Shown piece by piece: positions 34,701-50,600 of a stretch of DNA of 64,000 nt. The stretch comes from Rhytidiadelphus loreus (taxonomy: Eukaryota > Streptophyta > Bryopsida > Hypnales > Hylocomiaceae): assembly GCA_947034895.1 (NCBI GenBank), contig OX344762.1, positions 87,414,981 to 87,478,980 of the forward strand. Reading direction: 5' to 3'. The first letter of the stretch is position 1. Each line of letters starts with the position of its first letter. The translations under genes were made by a program, and so were the position numbers. Below the pieces are notes generated by a model, which saw only the letters and a program-made list of their open reading frames with translations, was not told the origin of the DNA and did not search any database.

Positions 34701-37700
34701 AAAATTAGAATATCTTGGATACCCTAAATTCTTCTTTGAATTAGGAGATGATACTCAACTTATGCAACTACACATATTGCACTTGGTTCAAGCAATGCAT
34801 CTAAGTAACAAGTTAAAAGTATTTTGATCATCTATAAACAACATATATAAACAAGAGGCTTTGTTTCTATAGCAAATGCTAGCTTTTCAAGTCCTACTCG
34901 AACTTTTCACATTTATTGTAAATGCAACTTTGTCAATGTATAGCCTCCTTCCATTCAATCGAAAGCCAATAAAAAGCATGATTTTGTATGTGCATTGAAG
35001 TTACCAATGGCATCCGCAGATGCAAGCAACAAAGAATATAGAATCAAGGTTGTTCCGTTCATATCCTTTGTGATATCTGCATTTGAGTGTAGTCCAAAAG
35101 CTTCCGGGCTTGGTATTACGGGAAATGTTTCAACATAGTTCATGTAGTCTTCTCTAGATCCCATTGGAGGTGTTTGGTAGATGCCTGACTCAGACAAAGC
35201 ATGTCCTTCTATTGTCATTTCTATGCAATATACCGTCCTAAGAATTGTTGTTAATAGGATCCGGTCTTTGTCATCTATATATCGTAGTACACAAACATTA
35301 TATTAGTTTGGTTGATATATATTTTTTTTTAATTTTTTTAATTTTTTTAAATAGTTATGTAAGACCTTTTTAAAGTCAATCCTTGGGGGGTCACTTAGTG
35401 TGTCCATTAGAAACCACGTGCAAACAAAATTTTGAACCCCCTATATACTTTTTGAATTTTAAATAAAACAAAAATTTTAAAATATGAATAGATTTTCCTA
35501 CTTTGAAAATTTATATTTTGAATTATTGATATTTTCATTTGTTAATAATAATTAATTACAAATTTTTGAAGTAAAAAGATACATCCCCTATATAAGAAAA
35601 AATTGTCTAAAACATGAAAAAAAAATCCTAAAACAAATTCTCTATTGAAAGTTCATTTTGAGTTGAATATTGATTCAATGGTCATCCAAATGTTCTCTAT
35701 AATTATTTGAATTGAAAAACATGCCATTTTAGTTCATTTTCAACCTCTTTTAGAAATCATTTCATATTTTATTTGAGTTGGAAATTTTGGCAATAGAAAC
35801 CTATAGTCATTATTAAACAATGGCCAAATTTTAGATTGAAATTATAGTTTATTGAAAACCACTTGTTTGCATGTGGGTTGTTGTAGAACCAAGTGCACAC
35901 CCCGAGAGTCAATCACTTAATCATTATCGATATTAGTTGTTATATATATCATCATCATAGTACACAAACATTATATTAGTTTTGTTGATATTTTTAATTT
36001 TTTTAAATAATTATATAAGTCCTATTTAAAATTTAATCACTGAATCGTTATCAATATTAGTCAATTTAAGAAGAAAAAAATTCAAATCTCTTTCTAAAGG
36101 AAATATGAAGTAATATTTTCCTCCAATTTTACAAGTCTGAAAACAACAACTTGGTAATACAAAATGAAAAAATATTGCGTAGTAATACATATATAACAGC
36201 ATTAGTTACAAAATATGTATTAATTATATTTTATTTATGAAATTCAAAATTTTTAAACCTGTTACTCGTCCTCCATAATTACATTCCCCTGTGACATAAT
36301 TTAAAGCTTCTAATGGAATCATTCTTCCTTCTTCTGTGTCGTGGATAAACATATGAAGTTGTCTCACACTTTTTCCAACCATACAAAGCCCATGCCCATA
36401 TTAGGTCACAACAAACAAACACTTTACATGTTTTATTAGTAAAACTTGAAGCTTGAATAGTCCACTTTGGGATTTTTAAAAGTAGTTTGTACAAGTTTTA
36501 ATGACTTACTCAATTTAAAAAAATTTGCATGGAATTCTTTTAATAGCTTTCAATTATTATGTTCTATGTTTAAAGTTTGTTTTAAATAATTGTAGTATAT
36601 GTTGTAAGGTTCATAAGATTCTTTTAATTCAAAATTTAAAATGTTCAACTAAATTCATTTATTTATTTTTAAGTAAAATATTCTTCTCTAAGATATATCA
36701 ATGCCTATATAATAAAAATCGAATAATTATATTTGTACTAATTTAAAAAAATTAAATGAAGGCAAAAAAAATATATATATATATGAAGTCCTTTATATTG
36801 TGTACTTAATTTTTTTAAACAAGAAATCATTGGATATGAGTCTCTTATTAGAATATTTTTATTATTGGAATTGACATTTCTCAATTTCTTATCAAAATTA
36901 TTCCTTACTTACATTTTTTTTCCTTCAAACATGTCTTTTCACGTAATATATATTTTTTACATTAAAAAGTAATGTAATTTTTCTATTGATATTTTTTAAG
37001 TATTTTCAATTCAATTTTGCAATGCATATTTGATTTTTATACATGTTTTTTTTTTAAATTTAAAAAGATGAACTTCAATTATCTTTAGGGCTTACAATTT
37101 ATTTATTTTTAAGTTTAAGCATTACAATTATGCAATCAACAAGGATTTTCACTTCGAGATTGAAGAATGTGTACATTAACAATCCTATGATTAAATCCAT
37201 GGAGAAACAAAATTTGAGCATTGTTGTGGAAAAAGAAAAAGAATCTTGGAACAATTTTAAATCTCAAAACACAAAAACTTTAGGAATAAAGCATTGATGT
37301 TTGTAAATACTACTCCCTCCATTCCAAAATGATCTTTGTCTTGTTGGCCTCAATGTTTTGTCCCAAAATGATTTTCCTATTGCACTTTGTAACATTCAAA
37401 ATTGGTCAAATTTGGCTTTCAATTGCTATCTAGGATTAGCAATACGACTACAAGCAATAGTTTCCCCTCCATCCATGCAATCATCAATCGAAAGACATAT
37501 GAAATGACTAATAGAATCAATCAACATTTTTTGTTTTTATTTTTTACATCTCTTTGAGTGTTGCTTGATGGAAGGACATAAAGCTTTGGAAGGTAGTACA
37601 GAGGTCTACAAATGGTCTTGGGCCCATACTAACTATCCACAAAATGACACTTTACACTCAAAAATTAAATGCCCATGGGTGCTCCTTGAAAATGCCCCCA

Positions 37701-38695
37701 AAAAACTACTTTGAATTCTCCAAAACTACACTTTGAAAAGGGTTCCAAAACTCAAAGTTTTTAGGACGCTAGGAGTGCACAAAACTCTACTTACAACAAG
37801 AAATAGGTTTTTAAAATGTTATTTTCAACCTTAGTCTAGAACATTTTGTTCAACATGAAGATCATTTGGGGATTGAGGGAGTATAATGGAGTCTATTGTA
37901 ATGCAACAACGTCAAAAATAATTCATCAAGATGCAAAGTTTAATTGTGAAGATGTTTAGGTGTCATTAGGATTTAGCAAAAATGAATGAATGAAAAATTG
38001 TGCAGATGAAAAACATAATGGATGAAATTGTGATACAATTTGCATTTAATATAAGAAATGCACCTAATTCGAAGATCTCCATCATCAAAGCCATATGGAA
38101 TATTCCAACCCAAGGGTCCAAAAGTACGCCGTTCTTGAACAACAGCATGAAAAAAACACAATCCAAATAACAAGCTCTTAAAGAGAGTTGGCTTGTTGCA
38201 ACTTTCAAAGAACTCTTCATTTGCTATTGGATCAAGCAAATATGACCTTCTTATATTAGCTCGGAGACCTTTAGGTGGTTCATTTGTCATTTTAACTCCA
38301 TTCTATGCACAAAAATCATCATTGTTATTGTAATAAAATTAAAAAGTTTAAAACTAGATGTAGATATTACTTACGTCTTAAAGTCCCAAGTATAAGCTAA
38401 TTGTATTGATGTGTATACAATCATTCATCAAAAATTACAAATTTAAAGTGATATTAAAATTATTGATGGTGTATATTTACATTTTAATATTTATAACAAC
38501 ATATCATCCATTGTTATCAAAAAATCAAATACTATTGTACCTGTAAAATAGTAATAGGAAATTTTGGACTAGGATATGAGGTCATCCACAACCGATAGTC
38601 TTGGTTACAATCAACTCCGGTAGATTCACAAATTCTTTCTAACTCAGGCATCCATGATGGTGCCAAATGACAATTTTGAAGAAGAACCCAACCAC
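31717..38695 (-). CDS. Dynein exons 26-33: end of AAA6 and C-terminal domain
   Basis: Exon 26 has [19 protein letters not shown]. Exon 27 has [20 protein letters not shown] and [19 protein letters not shown]. Exon 28 has [10 protein letters not shown], and exon 29 has [15 protein letters not shown]. Exon 30 begins with a run of 13 Gly followed by [17 protein letters not shown]. Exons 31 and 32 follow ([33 protein letters not shown]). Exon 33 ends with [16 protein letters not shown] and [16 protein letters not shown]. The domain is complete, so the chain is of the axonemal type with the full C-terminal cap. The last exon is far more GC-rich than the upstream exons. Confidence 0.93.
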
Positions 38696-41600
38696 CTGTG
38701 AAAAAATTTGAAACACAAGCTCAATCAACAACAAAATAGCTAAACAAACTTGAAGCCTCTAATTGCAATAAATAATTTTATAATTGTAATATACATAAAA
38801 TATAGTGATTATCTATTTCACAATTGAAATTTTAAACTAATAATAGAATGCATTGATAAAAGACACTTTTGCAATTAGGTGCCCTTATTTTACAAATTTA
38901 TGTTCATCAAATTAGATTTTAGATTTGTTTATTGTCTTCTTGTGACCATGTGAGAACAAATACTTCCAACTAAAACACTACTTGACCATCATCATTTTTT
39001 AACAATGTTTGAAACTTTCAGCCACTGTATTCAAATTAAGAAACCTTTGCACTAAAACTAAAACAACGTGTATTTTAAAAGATTCTCCTAAATAATAAAT
39101 AAATAAAAATAAAAATAAATAAAGTTGAATTATAAATCCATCCAACTCCATCAATTTAGATAAGCAGCTTTTAATTATAAATTCATTTTGAAAACCATAA
39201 AAACAAGATAAAGTTGTATCTTGGGAGTTGAATACAGATCACATGTGTAATAATTCAAGTCTACATTACTTTGAGTTAAATTTTTCATCTCCTAAATATC
39301 TCTTAATATGTTTTCAAAATGATAGCATAAATTTTTGTAAGTAATTGGTAGCATTGATAATTTCTTTGTACTCTTATTACTTTAGTGTCCAATGCCCAAT
39401 CACAGAGAAAAATTATTTCTTAATTCAATTGATAAAAGTGTTAACAATGTTCCTATGGTTGTCATCTTGTTAGAAGATGAAGTATCTTTTGTCTCATAGA
39501 GAATTTATAATAAAATGTTATAATAATTTAACCCTGGAACATGGTCACCATGAAAATCATCCTTTTGGGTACAATGTGAATCATTTGCTTAAAAAACAAC
39601 CAAGAGCATTCATCAGAGGTCAAACTATTCTCCAAGACTTCCCCTTTCCACACAAAATTTCAAGGATGAACATTTGTTCTAATTTCTGTCTTACATTGAA
39701 GAATTCTTAGTCATCCATTGGACACTCAGTGTCTACAACGATGTTATAGGGTTAAAGGATTAAAAAAATGTTGCAAGTTAGATGTTTTAGCATTTCTTTA
39801 TGTAAAAAACTAACCCGAATTTTGGGCATCGTTAATCAAAACAGTGACTTTGGGGCCTTGTCCTTGTCCGAGAGAGATGGGTGCCAATTTCTCGGACATC
39901 TCCATATCGGCCGCATATTTGAGCAAGGCTGCGGTGGGATCACTTCCCGGTGACAACACAAAGATCAACGGGCATGTGGAACTTGAGTCTTTGTAACAAG
40001 CATCCAAGTTGAATTGCGGTGGAAGTACAAACTTGTTTCCGAGGTTCTCAATCACAAAGTCTTGAATGGCTGGGATGACTTTGTCGGGTCGCATGCACCT
40101 CAAGACCAACAACTTTTGGAATCCCGATAATTTTGAAGCAAATGGGCCCGGTAATGGCATTTTTTGTGGGTCAAGGGAATCAAAAAGGGCTTTCCAATCC
40201 ACTAAATTATTTGCAATGTGTTGATTAAGCCCATTAAAATCAGAGGCTTTGGATAACCGATCAAGTTCGGTCCAAGACCGAGTTGTAATCCAATGAGGAG
40301 CTGGATTTGGTGGGGGTTCGCCACTAGCCATGCCGCCTATATACAAAGAAATTAATTGTATATACAATGAAACAATGAAATTTATAAAGAAGAAGATTTT
40401 TATTTATTTCACAATTAAAAATATATATTTTAGGCTTCTTAGTCATTTATATTTTCAAAGTGTACACTAATATAGTACACTAATTTTACTATTGAATAGT
40501 AAGGTTGTCACTAGTCAATGATACCCTAGTTGTACGTAGAGTAAGATTGGAGAACAATTCTAAAAATAGATGTCAATTTGGGAGTGGAAAAAATCTAATG
40601 GGATATTTTTAGATATTTAGGATTTGTCAAACCTTGTTTTGTAATTAATAATTAAAAAATAGAAAAAATATGTAGATTATTCACTTTGCTTCTATTAGAA
40701 TAAAATCAATGAGAGTTATATAAATTTTTGAATTAAGATCAATTGATTTATTTAAATTTGTACTTCATTTGATTTGCATTGACCTTTTACTATTCTATAA
40801 GTGTAGTTGTATACCTGTGAGGAAAAATAACCAATCTTGAAGATCTAATTCACCCCTCATTTCTAGCAACCTTGTTGCCAACAACAATGAAAATAATAGC
40901 TTGTCTTTTTCAAATAGTGATCGGCATACATTTAAGTATAGTGAATATAAAAAATGAGCGGCAATAATTTCAAGCCGCTTCTCTAAATCCGAGTTTTTCT
41001 CACTATGTTGAATTGACATAATAAATAACGAAACAAACCAAAGTAAACTATATTGATACATTGGATCAATGTTAGCTAAATCTGATATACAGAAAAACAA
41101 TACAACGGTGTATGCACCAGATGATTGATAGCCTAAGCGAGCTTCATCAATCATCTTTTCAGTGATCTCTGCTTGTGCCTGCAATTTGATTGTACAAATT
41201 AATTTAGTACACTATAAGTCATACACACTATTGCAAATGATGGTATGCAATGACGCTAGTATGTGAACTTAGAAATGTGAGCCTATGAGCCTTAAGCTTG
41301 GATGTAAGTAGGTACTTTACAACTATTGAAACTGTCTATAACATAAGTATTCTATAACCATGGAAAGTGCCTATAATATAGGTACTTTATAACCATAGAA
41401 GGTACCTATAATATAGGTACCTAAGCTCATAGATTCAAGATCTTAGGCTCACATGCTAGCACCCCTATGATGGTATGTATCGAAAAATATTCTTATTATT
41501 TATTAAAATGAGACTTTTTGAAAATATTCTCACTTTGAATTAATATGCTTTGACTTTTTTTAAATGAACATTTAGAACAAACAACTCTAATATAATTATA

Positions 41601-44600
41601 TACCATTTCAACTATTTCAACAATTATAGATTTACTACATATTTATCAATATGTCATTTAGTGTGATCCTATATATGTTATTATGTAATATTTTACGTCT
41701 CATGTCTATTTCATTATTCTTGGTTAGTAATTGTTGACAAATTTTAGCAATATATTATGTGGCTTATATGAAGGTTTTAAAATGTAAAAATTATATTAAA
41801 ATATCCATTATATTATTATTGAATCTCTATGCAATACATTGTGCATGTAGATATAAGTGATTTTAAATGAAAAACTACAATTTGAGATTTTTCAATAAGG
41901 AATATTTATTTCAATCATAGATGAAATAAAAATAATGTTGACTATGTTTTTTTTTAAATTCATGCCAAAATCTATTATTTATTTATTAACTATGAAGAAT
42001 TCCTATAGGAAAAAAATTGTTGATTGTTAGTTTCAGTCCTATTGTGTATTGTTTGAATTGAAATTTTTTAGTTTGAAAAGGTTAATTCATCATTAACAAC
42101 TTTCAAAACTTCAATAAATTCCAATATAATTTTGAGATACTAGCGCTAAGATAATATTGCCATAGATAACACTATTATATTTCTTGAAGCATACATGAAT
42201 TAAATATTTGACAATTATCACAATTTAGCAAAGTACAAACAAAGGTAAGAAATTTGTTTTTGCTTTGAAATATTCTTATTTTAAATTGAAATAAGTCAAT
42301 TTTGCTTAACTTCCTTTTAGGACAAAAAAAAAAGCCCAATTTTTTTCACCTTCCTTACTCAACATCCAATGAAAGTTCATTGCAACATGAGGTACCTTTG
42401 GCAAAAAATAACTAAATTTTTTGAAGCCAAATGGTTATGAAAAATAATAAGCAACTTTGCCAAATCTAAGGGAAAAATACATATGCATCTTGATCCCAAG
42501 ATATATTCACTAAATAACATGGAATTTAAATTCATTCTTCTAATTTTTCAACAAAGTAGGGATACTATGAAAAGTAACAAGTTTGTTGAAAACAATGACT
42601 CTCACTTTCCTATACAGCAAAGAAAACCATTCAACCTCATAAGTTATTTGAAAAGTTGCCAAAAGTTAGGAAAAAATATTTAATAATTGCCAAATAGCTT
42701 ATTATTAAAAAATTGAACAATCCCTTCTAATTTTAAATTCTACAAAAATGTGCCAAAGGTGATCTCAAGCTATGATATTGAGCCAATAAGTGTTGTTTAC
42801 TTCAACAATACAATCAAACAAATATTGTTTACAATTGCATGTCTTGCTTGTTCTATAGTCTATTGTCAAAGTCTACAAATTGTCAGTTTATATTTGTTCA
42901 AACTTCAAACTACAAGCCAAGCCAAAAGTTTCATCAAGGACCTAACTAAGGTATGATGACTAAAAAGTGAGCTTATATTTTTTTAAATGAGCTTAATAAA
43001 TTTAGATAGTAGATTTTTTGTTCATTGCATATTAAAGGCAAAGATATTGAAAATCCATTAATTCAACTTTAGTCTTTTATAACTTTTGCATATTACATTC
43101 GAATACTCTTTTGGACTTCACCTTAATATAGTTTCAATATACCAATATATGAATTAAAAAATTAGATTTTGTTAATATTTATCATGTTTGATAAAAAAAT
43201 TTAGTTTTGAATCAATAACCTTACTTGTATATATGGCATCAAGAATTTGATTAAGGAAAGTGATCGTATCTTGTTAGTCATCTTAAGAGATTGTGCTTTC
43301 AAGAACACTCCACAAATGACCAATAAGACAATAAAACCTTGCAAAATGTGTTTATTTGTCAATGTCCAATGGCATTTTATTATCCAATGAAAAATTTCTG
43401 CCCCCGTAGCTTCTTTGGATAAGTATTAAACCTTTCTTGGACAAATGCCAAACCCTAGAGGACAACTTTACACTAATTGCATTTATATACATGTATGGCT
43501 ATATTTTCTTACCTTGTGACTAGTCCAATGATATTTAAACGAATCCTAAAAAAAATTAATTAAGCCAACTAAAGTACCTTGTGAGTCCAAAACTTTATAA
43601 TTATAAAAGATGTTTTTGAAAAACTTCTTTTCTTTTCTTGGTATGCAAAGACTAAATTCTATAATTAGCTCAAACCAAAGCAACTTTGTTTCCTTTTGCT
43701 CTCAAAAATATTACTATTGGTTTGAAGTGTTTTATGTTTATTTTGTGTTTAAAATAATACAAAAACGGTGGCCAAGGAACATAGGGGTTAAGTGATTATC
43801 GTGTGAACAAACTTAAAAAGCAATTTGCACATGCCAAAATATGATTTTTCTTAAAAATTTAATTTTATGTGAAACGGTGTAAAATTAGTGTACCTGCTTA
43901 ATGGCAATGTCCGTTCCAACAACCTTGGCTTCCGAAATAATCTTGATGGCCGTCTCGTCTTCCAATATGTTTCCCTCGCTGTTTGATAAAACCTCCAGAA
44001 TTTGATCTTCCAGTTCTTTCAGCTTGCGTTTGTTTTCTGCACCTTGAATGACCATCTCATTCTTTTGTTGTTCAAGATCCGGTCGCTCTTGTGCAACTAC
44101 GACACCTAAAAGTTGATCAGCTAAACCTTCTTTGGTAATCATAAAATTGAGCAATGTCACCTTCACCGAGGTTTCGGGAAGGTAATGAGGGTTGCGTAGT
44201 TTGGTTGTGATATAAAACTGGAATTCACTGTTGTATTCAACCACCGAGTCCCCCAACTTGATACATAACATACCAGCCGATTTAAAGATCTGTCATCCAA
44301 GTTTTCAAAGTGAAAAAAAAAGTCATGACAAAGGTAAGGTAGTGACCTTTTAAGAGCTAAACTCCTTGAAACAATTTTTAGTAAATTTGTATAGGAAGAA
44401 AAATGGAATTGGCATCGAACCCAACTCATTTCATATTTTTTTGGACCTTTGTGGAATTAGTTATGAATTTTTGAAGTTGAAACGCGAATGGTCACTAAAA
44501 GTGACCACCTCCTGAAATGTACACTATTGGTACATTGAAGAAAGTAAAATTTACCTCTGTTTTGGTGGTTTCTTTTAGAGCAGGGTTGGTTTTAGAGTAC

Positions 44601-47600
44601 CCTACCTTACTTTGTAGCTTTATCTCTTAAAACATGAATATATCTTAATGTATGTAAAACCATACCCACAAATATTGGATTGAAAAAGTTTGAATGGAGA
44701 AATTGCTACCTGTTTGAGAAGTACAGGTTCCAATGAAGGATCCATTTCTTCTCCAACGTTTTCAAGGAGAACAGGCTGCCCAAATTGAATGGCATTTTCT
44801 AGGGTTCTCATATAGTCGGTTCCAAGCTTAATGATTTGTAAATTTCGTTCCTTTTCCATATTACGCACCCACTTATTTGCTTGACCCTATTAAGATCAAA
44901 GTATTTGCAATAAGTAATATTCAATCAAGATAAATGATCTTGTAACAATCCATAGAATACAAACTAACATACAAAAATGACAAATGTGGATGCATTTCAC
45001 TTTGATGGATATTATCCGAATTACTTATCCAATAAGATCACTCAACAATGATACTCATTCAACCTGTTTGAGTTAGCATTGCACCAAGTATGAACTTCCA
45101 ATCTAACTTTTTGGTAGTGTGTTTGGCATCTATTATACATGGTTTGTAACTATTCTTAATAGCATTGAATAAAATAGTTAGTGTACAAGAAAAGGTGTCA
45201 AAGCTTTGGGGGTCACTTCCTTAAAAGTTTTCATTATAATGTGCAAAAAGAATGTTACTAAAGGGAGGGGGGGTATTTTATTATGTTTGTGCAATTGTGA
45301 ACACCCTTTAATTTGTTATAATTTCTTTTGTTACAAACTAAAAAAAATATCTATGTCAAAATGATCTTTCTAAATGATCTCAAATTTTTTTATGCTAATG
45401 CAACAATGAACATGAATAGGAGTGCTAAGGAATATTTTAAAAGGATATGAATAATATATAACGTATTTAAAATATATTAATTAGTATCAAATTCTTTATC
45501 TATTACTTATGTCATTAAGGCATCCATCCTATCGTTATACAAGTTTGTAAATTTTCACCTGTGGATCAATCATGAGTGGCCAACGGCGAGCATTGGCTAC
45601 AACAATGGCATTGTCAATAGAAACCGGATCATTGGGCAATCCATAAATCATCCATTCTCTGATTTTCACAGGATCTCCTAGTTTCCCAGTTAATGAATAA
45701 TTGGAAGAATGAGGAACATTCAATTCTCTTACTAACTTTCTCCAAGATTCAATGATTTTGACTCGATACCTAACCACAAAGAATATGAAAACTAAACCAT
45801 TGTTAGTAACACGTCAAAATTCTAGAAATATGGTTTCACATATGAATGAAATATGTGCATGAATCACGAGTCCAAATATTTGATACATACCCGGCAGTGA
45901 AGGCGCCAAGGTAAGCAATGATGCCTGCAGAAAGGAGGCTATCGCCTGTTAATGAAGGAAATGCAAGACCTAAATCTTTTGCTGCTGCAATCCATCTCAC
46001 CCGCTCACCTCCCAATCCACCAATCAATTGCTCGGCACGTTCAATCTTTATTGTGCACATTTTTACTTCATGCTGCAAAACAACCACATTTCACTCAATT
46101 TTGAAACATACTAAGGTAACAGGCTCAGAAACCGCCCATCTAAGGGCTGAAACTGAATTTCGAGAAGGTGAAACACCTTGAAATATATGTGAGCATATTT
46201 TCCTTGAAAGATAAGTAGAATTTTCACCCAACCCAAGTCGTTTCATATTTTTCAGAGCTATGAGGAATTAGTTATCAAATTTTGAAGTCAAAAGTGCACA
46301 GTGCTCTTAAACCGTGCCCTAACTGAAATGTTCACCACTTGTACATAACTGAAGCCAATGAAAAGAAACATGTACAACCCATGCATATTCAAAATAGGGC
46401 ACGGTTTCAAAGCCTGAACGGTTTTCGAGCCTGTTACCTTAGTACAATCACTACAATAGTAGAAGTCCACACTACATGAAAAAACATTCCAGATGATGAT
46501 TTTGTGTAAAATTTGCATTATTTCAAACATAATTATGTTAGTTTTAGTACTCTTTTAAATGCAATTGTGTTAGTTTCAACCCAAATTTAATACAAAGCCA
46601 TCATCTGGAATGTGCAAATTTCTACTAGTGAATTAGATTTGTGAATACAAATGTAATAATTGCTTCACAAGGCAAGTTGCATTGCATTGAGCTCTTTATG
46701 TGTTGTATTCTTAATCATGGTATGGATTGGTATAATTAGAGTTGTTGCTTCAACTTTAATGTTGTAGTGCATATTAAATCGATCCCTTGGCTTGGCTAAT
46801 ACTTTGAAATTAATATTTTCATTTTAGAATAAGATAAGTCTAAGGAGACTTGCAATCTGCACAATTCTTTTTTGAGGGCTTTTGTAATTCAAAGAACATT
46901 CCATCACCTTAATACTTGAGAAGATCCATAATACAATGACAAAGTAAAACTCGTTTCAAAATTTTCAAGTTTTTAAGATTTTAATTATCTTATGTTCCTA
47001 GTAATTCTTTTATCATTTATTGTCCTTAATTTTCATCATTTCAATGACACCATGCTTAAAAATTCAGTGTCCATTGCATGAATTGTAAATGGTATGTTAT
47101 TTAACGAGATTATCATCAAAAGGTGGTTGAAATACTTTGATATTTTATCTTTTTTTGATTGTGCATTTAACATATTAAGAAGATCATGCTAATAGAAATT
47201 TGGAATCCAAAGAAAAGAAAAGACACCAATACACCATATAAAAAAATAGACTACTTATGGGTCTTTTGGGACACGATTCTCTAGTCTACACGGGTAAGGT
47301 TTCCACTAATGTCAGTATCATGATACTTCAAATTCATTATTTAAAATGACATCTATTTAAACTTTTGAATAATTACATTCAATTTTGCGATAAGATCGAA
47401 ATGTTACTTGTAAATTCTCTTTTTTCAACATGTTGTAATCAAGATCATCTTCTAAATCTTGGAGCTTAGAAAGGATTCCCTTCAAATCGGCTTGCTTTTC
47501 TCGTAAGCCAACCATGACAGTTTCGTACTCTGCCTCCGCAGCCATAAGCTTGGCTCTTTTGGGTGCCACTACTTTTGCGACGGCATCATACTTATCCATG

Positions 47601-50600
47601 GCAATGATCCATTTGCATAGACCCTCGGCAGCAGCCGATGCATTTGCAGCCTTGGCTGGTGTAAACTCGGGGTTTGCAATATAGACCTTCCTTATTTTAT
47701 CAATAACTGGAGGCTTGATGTTATCCTTATCATAGTCTTTTAAATTCTGAAGGAAATTTTTATCATTGAGAAGGACAATCGAGGGTTTCCAATAATCCAT
47801 AATTTGACCTCCTTTTCCATCGGGAACTTTTGCAGGTTTTACTTCAAGGATGACACAAACAGCTTCCAATACCAATTTAATCAAGTACGGTGGATTAGCA
47901 AGCTTCTTGACGTAATTGATGTCATTAACCGACAATGTATCCAATGCAGCGAGAGCTTCTTCAAGGACAGGCATTGCAACCGCTAATGCAGCCTCACACT
48001 CATCTTTGATAACTTTAGCTGCAGCGGCGGCTTTATTAGCCTCGGCCTCATCAACCATTACAATGGCCTTTTTTGGTTCCACCTAGTGTGAGAAGTGATT
48101 ATAAGGTTTAATTCATAGTAGAGAACATGCTCAAATTTAGTAAACCTTTTCCACATTACATAACAAATGAGTTTAAACAATTTTTTTGAAAAATTTTAGT
48201 TTTCAAAAACTAGGATTTTATTTATTTATGATTGGAAGGTCTATATAAGAAATTTCCTAGAAATTGGGTGAAAATAAATTACTTTGATTTCAAAGATCAC
48301 ACTTACACACCACTTACGTATTCATTGATGTGATTTTAAATTCTTTAAGTAACCTTACATCCAAAAAAATACATGTTCTTTCATTAAACAATTAAGAATG
48401 GCAACCAATGCTATGTCTATGCACAAAATAAAAAATTTAAGTTTCATAAGTGATTTTATAGATTATTAATAAATTTGGTGCATAGTGTAACATTGTGCAT
48501 CTCATGTCCCATGTTCTACAAGAGGCCTTTTAGAAAACGTATTTGGGAAAATCGGATATATATGTTCAAAGATTAAGAAGTTCAAATTTTCAACAAATAT
48601 GGAATAATAAATGCAGGCACATGTATCTACATCCTTATATATGTATATATATATTTATACTTGTATACAACATGTTTATTTATCCCTATACCATATAGCA
48701 TATCTAATAATGACATTCACACATGTATATTTTGAACCGTATTTGTATATCATATCCACATAGGATATAGAATAGGTGGCACTTTGGGTGCATAGTAAAT
48801 ATACTTTTTGAAGATTCATAAGCAATTTTAAAGATTATTTTAATATACTTCACATTCTTTTATATTCAATTTTGTACAATATATTCACATTAGAAAATAA
48901 TCATATACTAATTGTCTAATTATAAAAATTATCAATGTCAAATTTTTAAATATAAAATTAACTATATACTAATATAAATAGATAGCACATATTGTACCTT
49001 TTCAACTTTTTCTTTTTCGACTACTAACATCATTGCTTCTACTTCAGCCACCTGCACATTGAATGTTGACTATAGCATATTTAATGAAAATATTTATATG
49101 CTAAAATATTATTTCATAATATAATATAATATTTATTTATAATATTTATTGTAAATTATAAATTTAATTATTAATAATATTATTAATAGGATGATAGAGG
49201 ATATTTCCAATAAAAATTTGATGCTCAAAGTTTAGTATCCACCGTTTGAATGAGTTTAGGCATCAAGTCAGTGAGCTCTACTTGCATAATAGCAACTTGT
49301 TGGGAACTAGATGCCAATTTTTCCAAACCAACTTCATATCTTCTTTTTTGCATTACATTTTCTTTTCTCTTTTCTTCTAAAAGAGTCTACAAAATGTTTA
49401 TTATTTTCATTCATGACATGAAAGATTTCTTAATGCATAATTCTAAAAATGTTTGCATTTTTATAAAAAATTCAAAATGAAAGATTTTATTATAATTACC
49501 TAAATTAATATTAAATCTTTCAAATCTATAGTCTTTATATTATATCAATTAAATTAAAAAATTTTAATAATTCAAAAAAAAAGTTTGAGTTCTAAAATAA
49601 AACTATTAATAAAATAAATCTTAATATATAAAATACTATGATTATGTACTTTCAACCATATTTTGGTTTATTTTCAAATGAATTTGGTCAAATTAGAAGA
49701 AAGTTGATTGTTTTGTTACTTATTCCATATTATATTAAAATTTAATTTTCAAAATATTTATTAATGTGAAATTTCAAAATCAAATTATTTAAAATTCTAT
49801 AAAATCTTCTAAACCATTCAAAAGACATCATCAATATTTATTATTTTAAAATTCGGAATATAAAATTCTCAATAGTTTTAAATTTAAAATGTTGTTAATC
49901 TCAATTAAAAAATTATAAATCCCATAATTTACTTTTAATTATAGATTGAATTTTTCAAAAATTATTAATATTTAATTTTTTATGACCATTCAAAGGTATA
50001 TTTTGAATGCTTAAATATGAAGTACTTTTGAATTTTTTTCTTCTAAAATTCTCTTAATACAAACTCAAAAAATACACCTATTATATTAAGATATTTATCA
50101 CTATTATCTTTACATTTTGCATAGAGATTCATACTATTACGAGCATTTGTATAAATATAATAATTTCAACAAAAAATTTACTAAGAAAATCATGTAATAT
50201 AATATGATCTAAGATTTAGTTTACTACAAGAAAAGATATTAAATATTAAATATTTATGCTTAAATCTAGAAAACTAATGAAGTTTGATAGATAGAAGACA
50301 TTATTTGTCTTCTAGATGTTGAATGAAAGTCAATTTTCAATTTAGATTTTGTTGAGATTTTATAAATTTATAAATTTAAGCTAATATGATTTGATATTCT
50401 TATTTAAAAATAATAACATAATAATCATATCTAGCATTTTAATTGATAAATTTCATATATTAGTACCTAATTTATAAGCTTAAAAAATGAATTTTTGAAA
50501 TGTTGATGCATAATTATATAAATAGAAGTACACAAACCTGAAAACTGGTAATAAGCTCTAAAAAAGATGTTGGAGTTAAATAATTAAATCGACCCAAATT

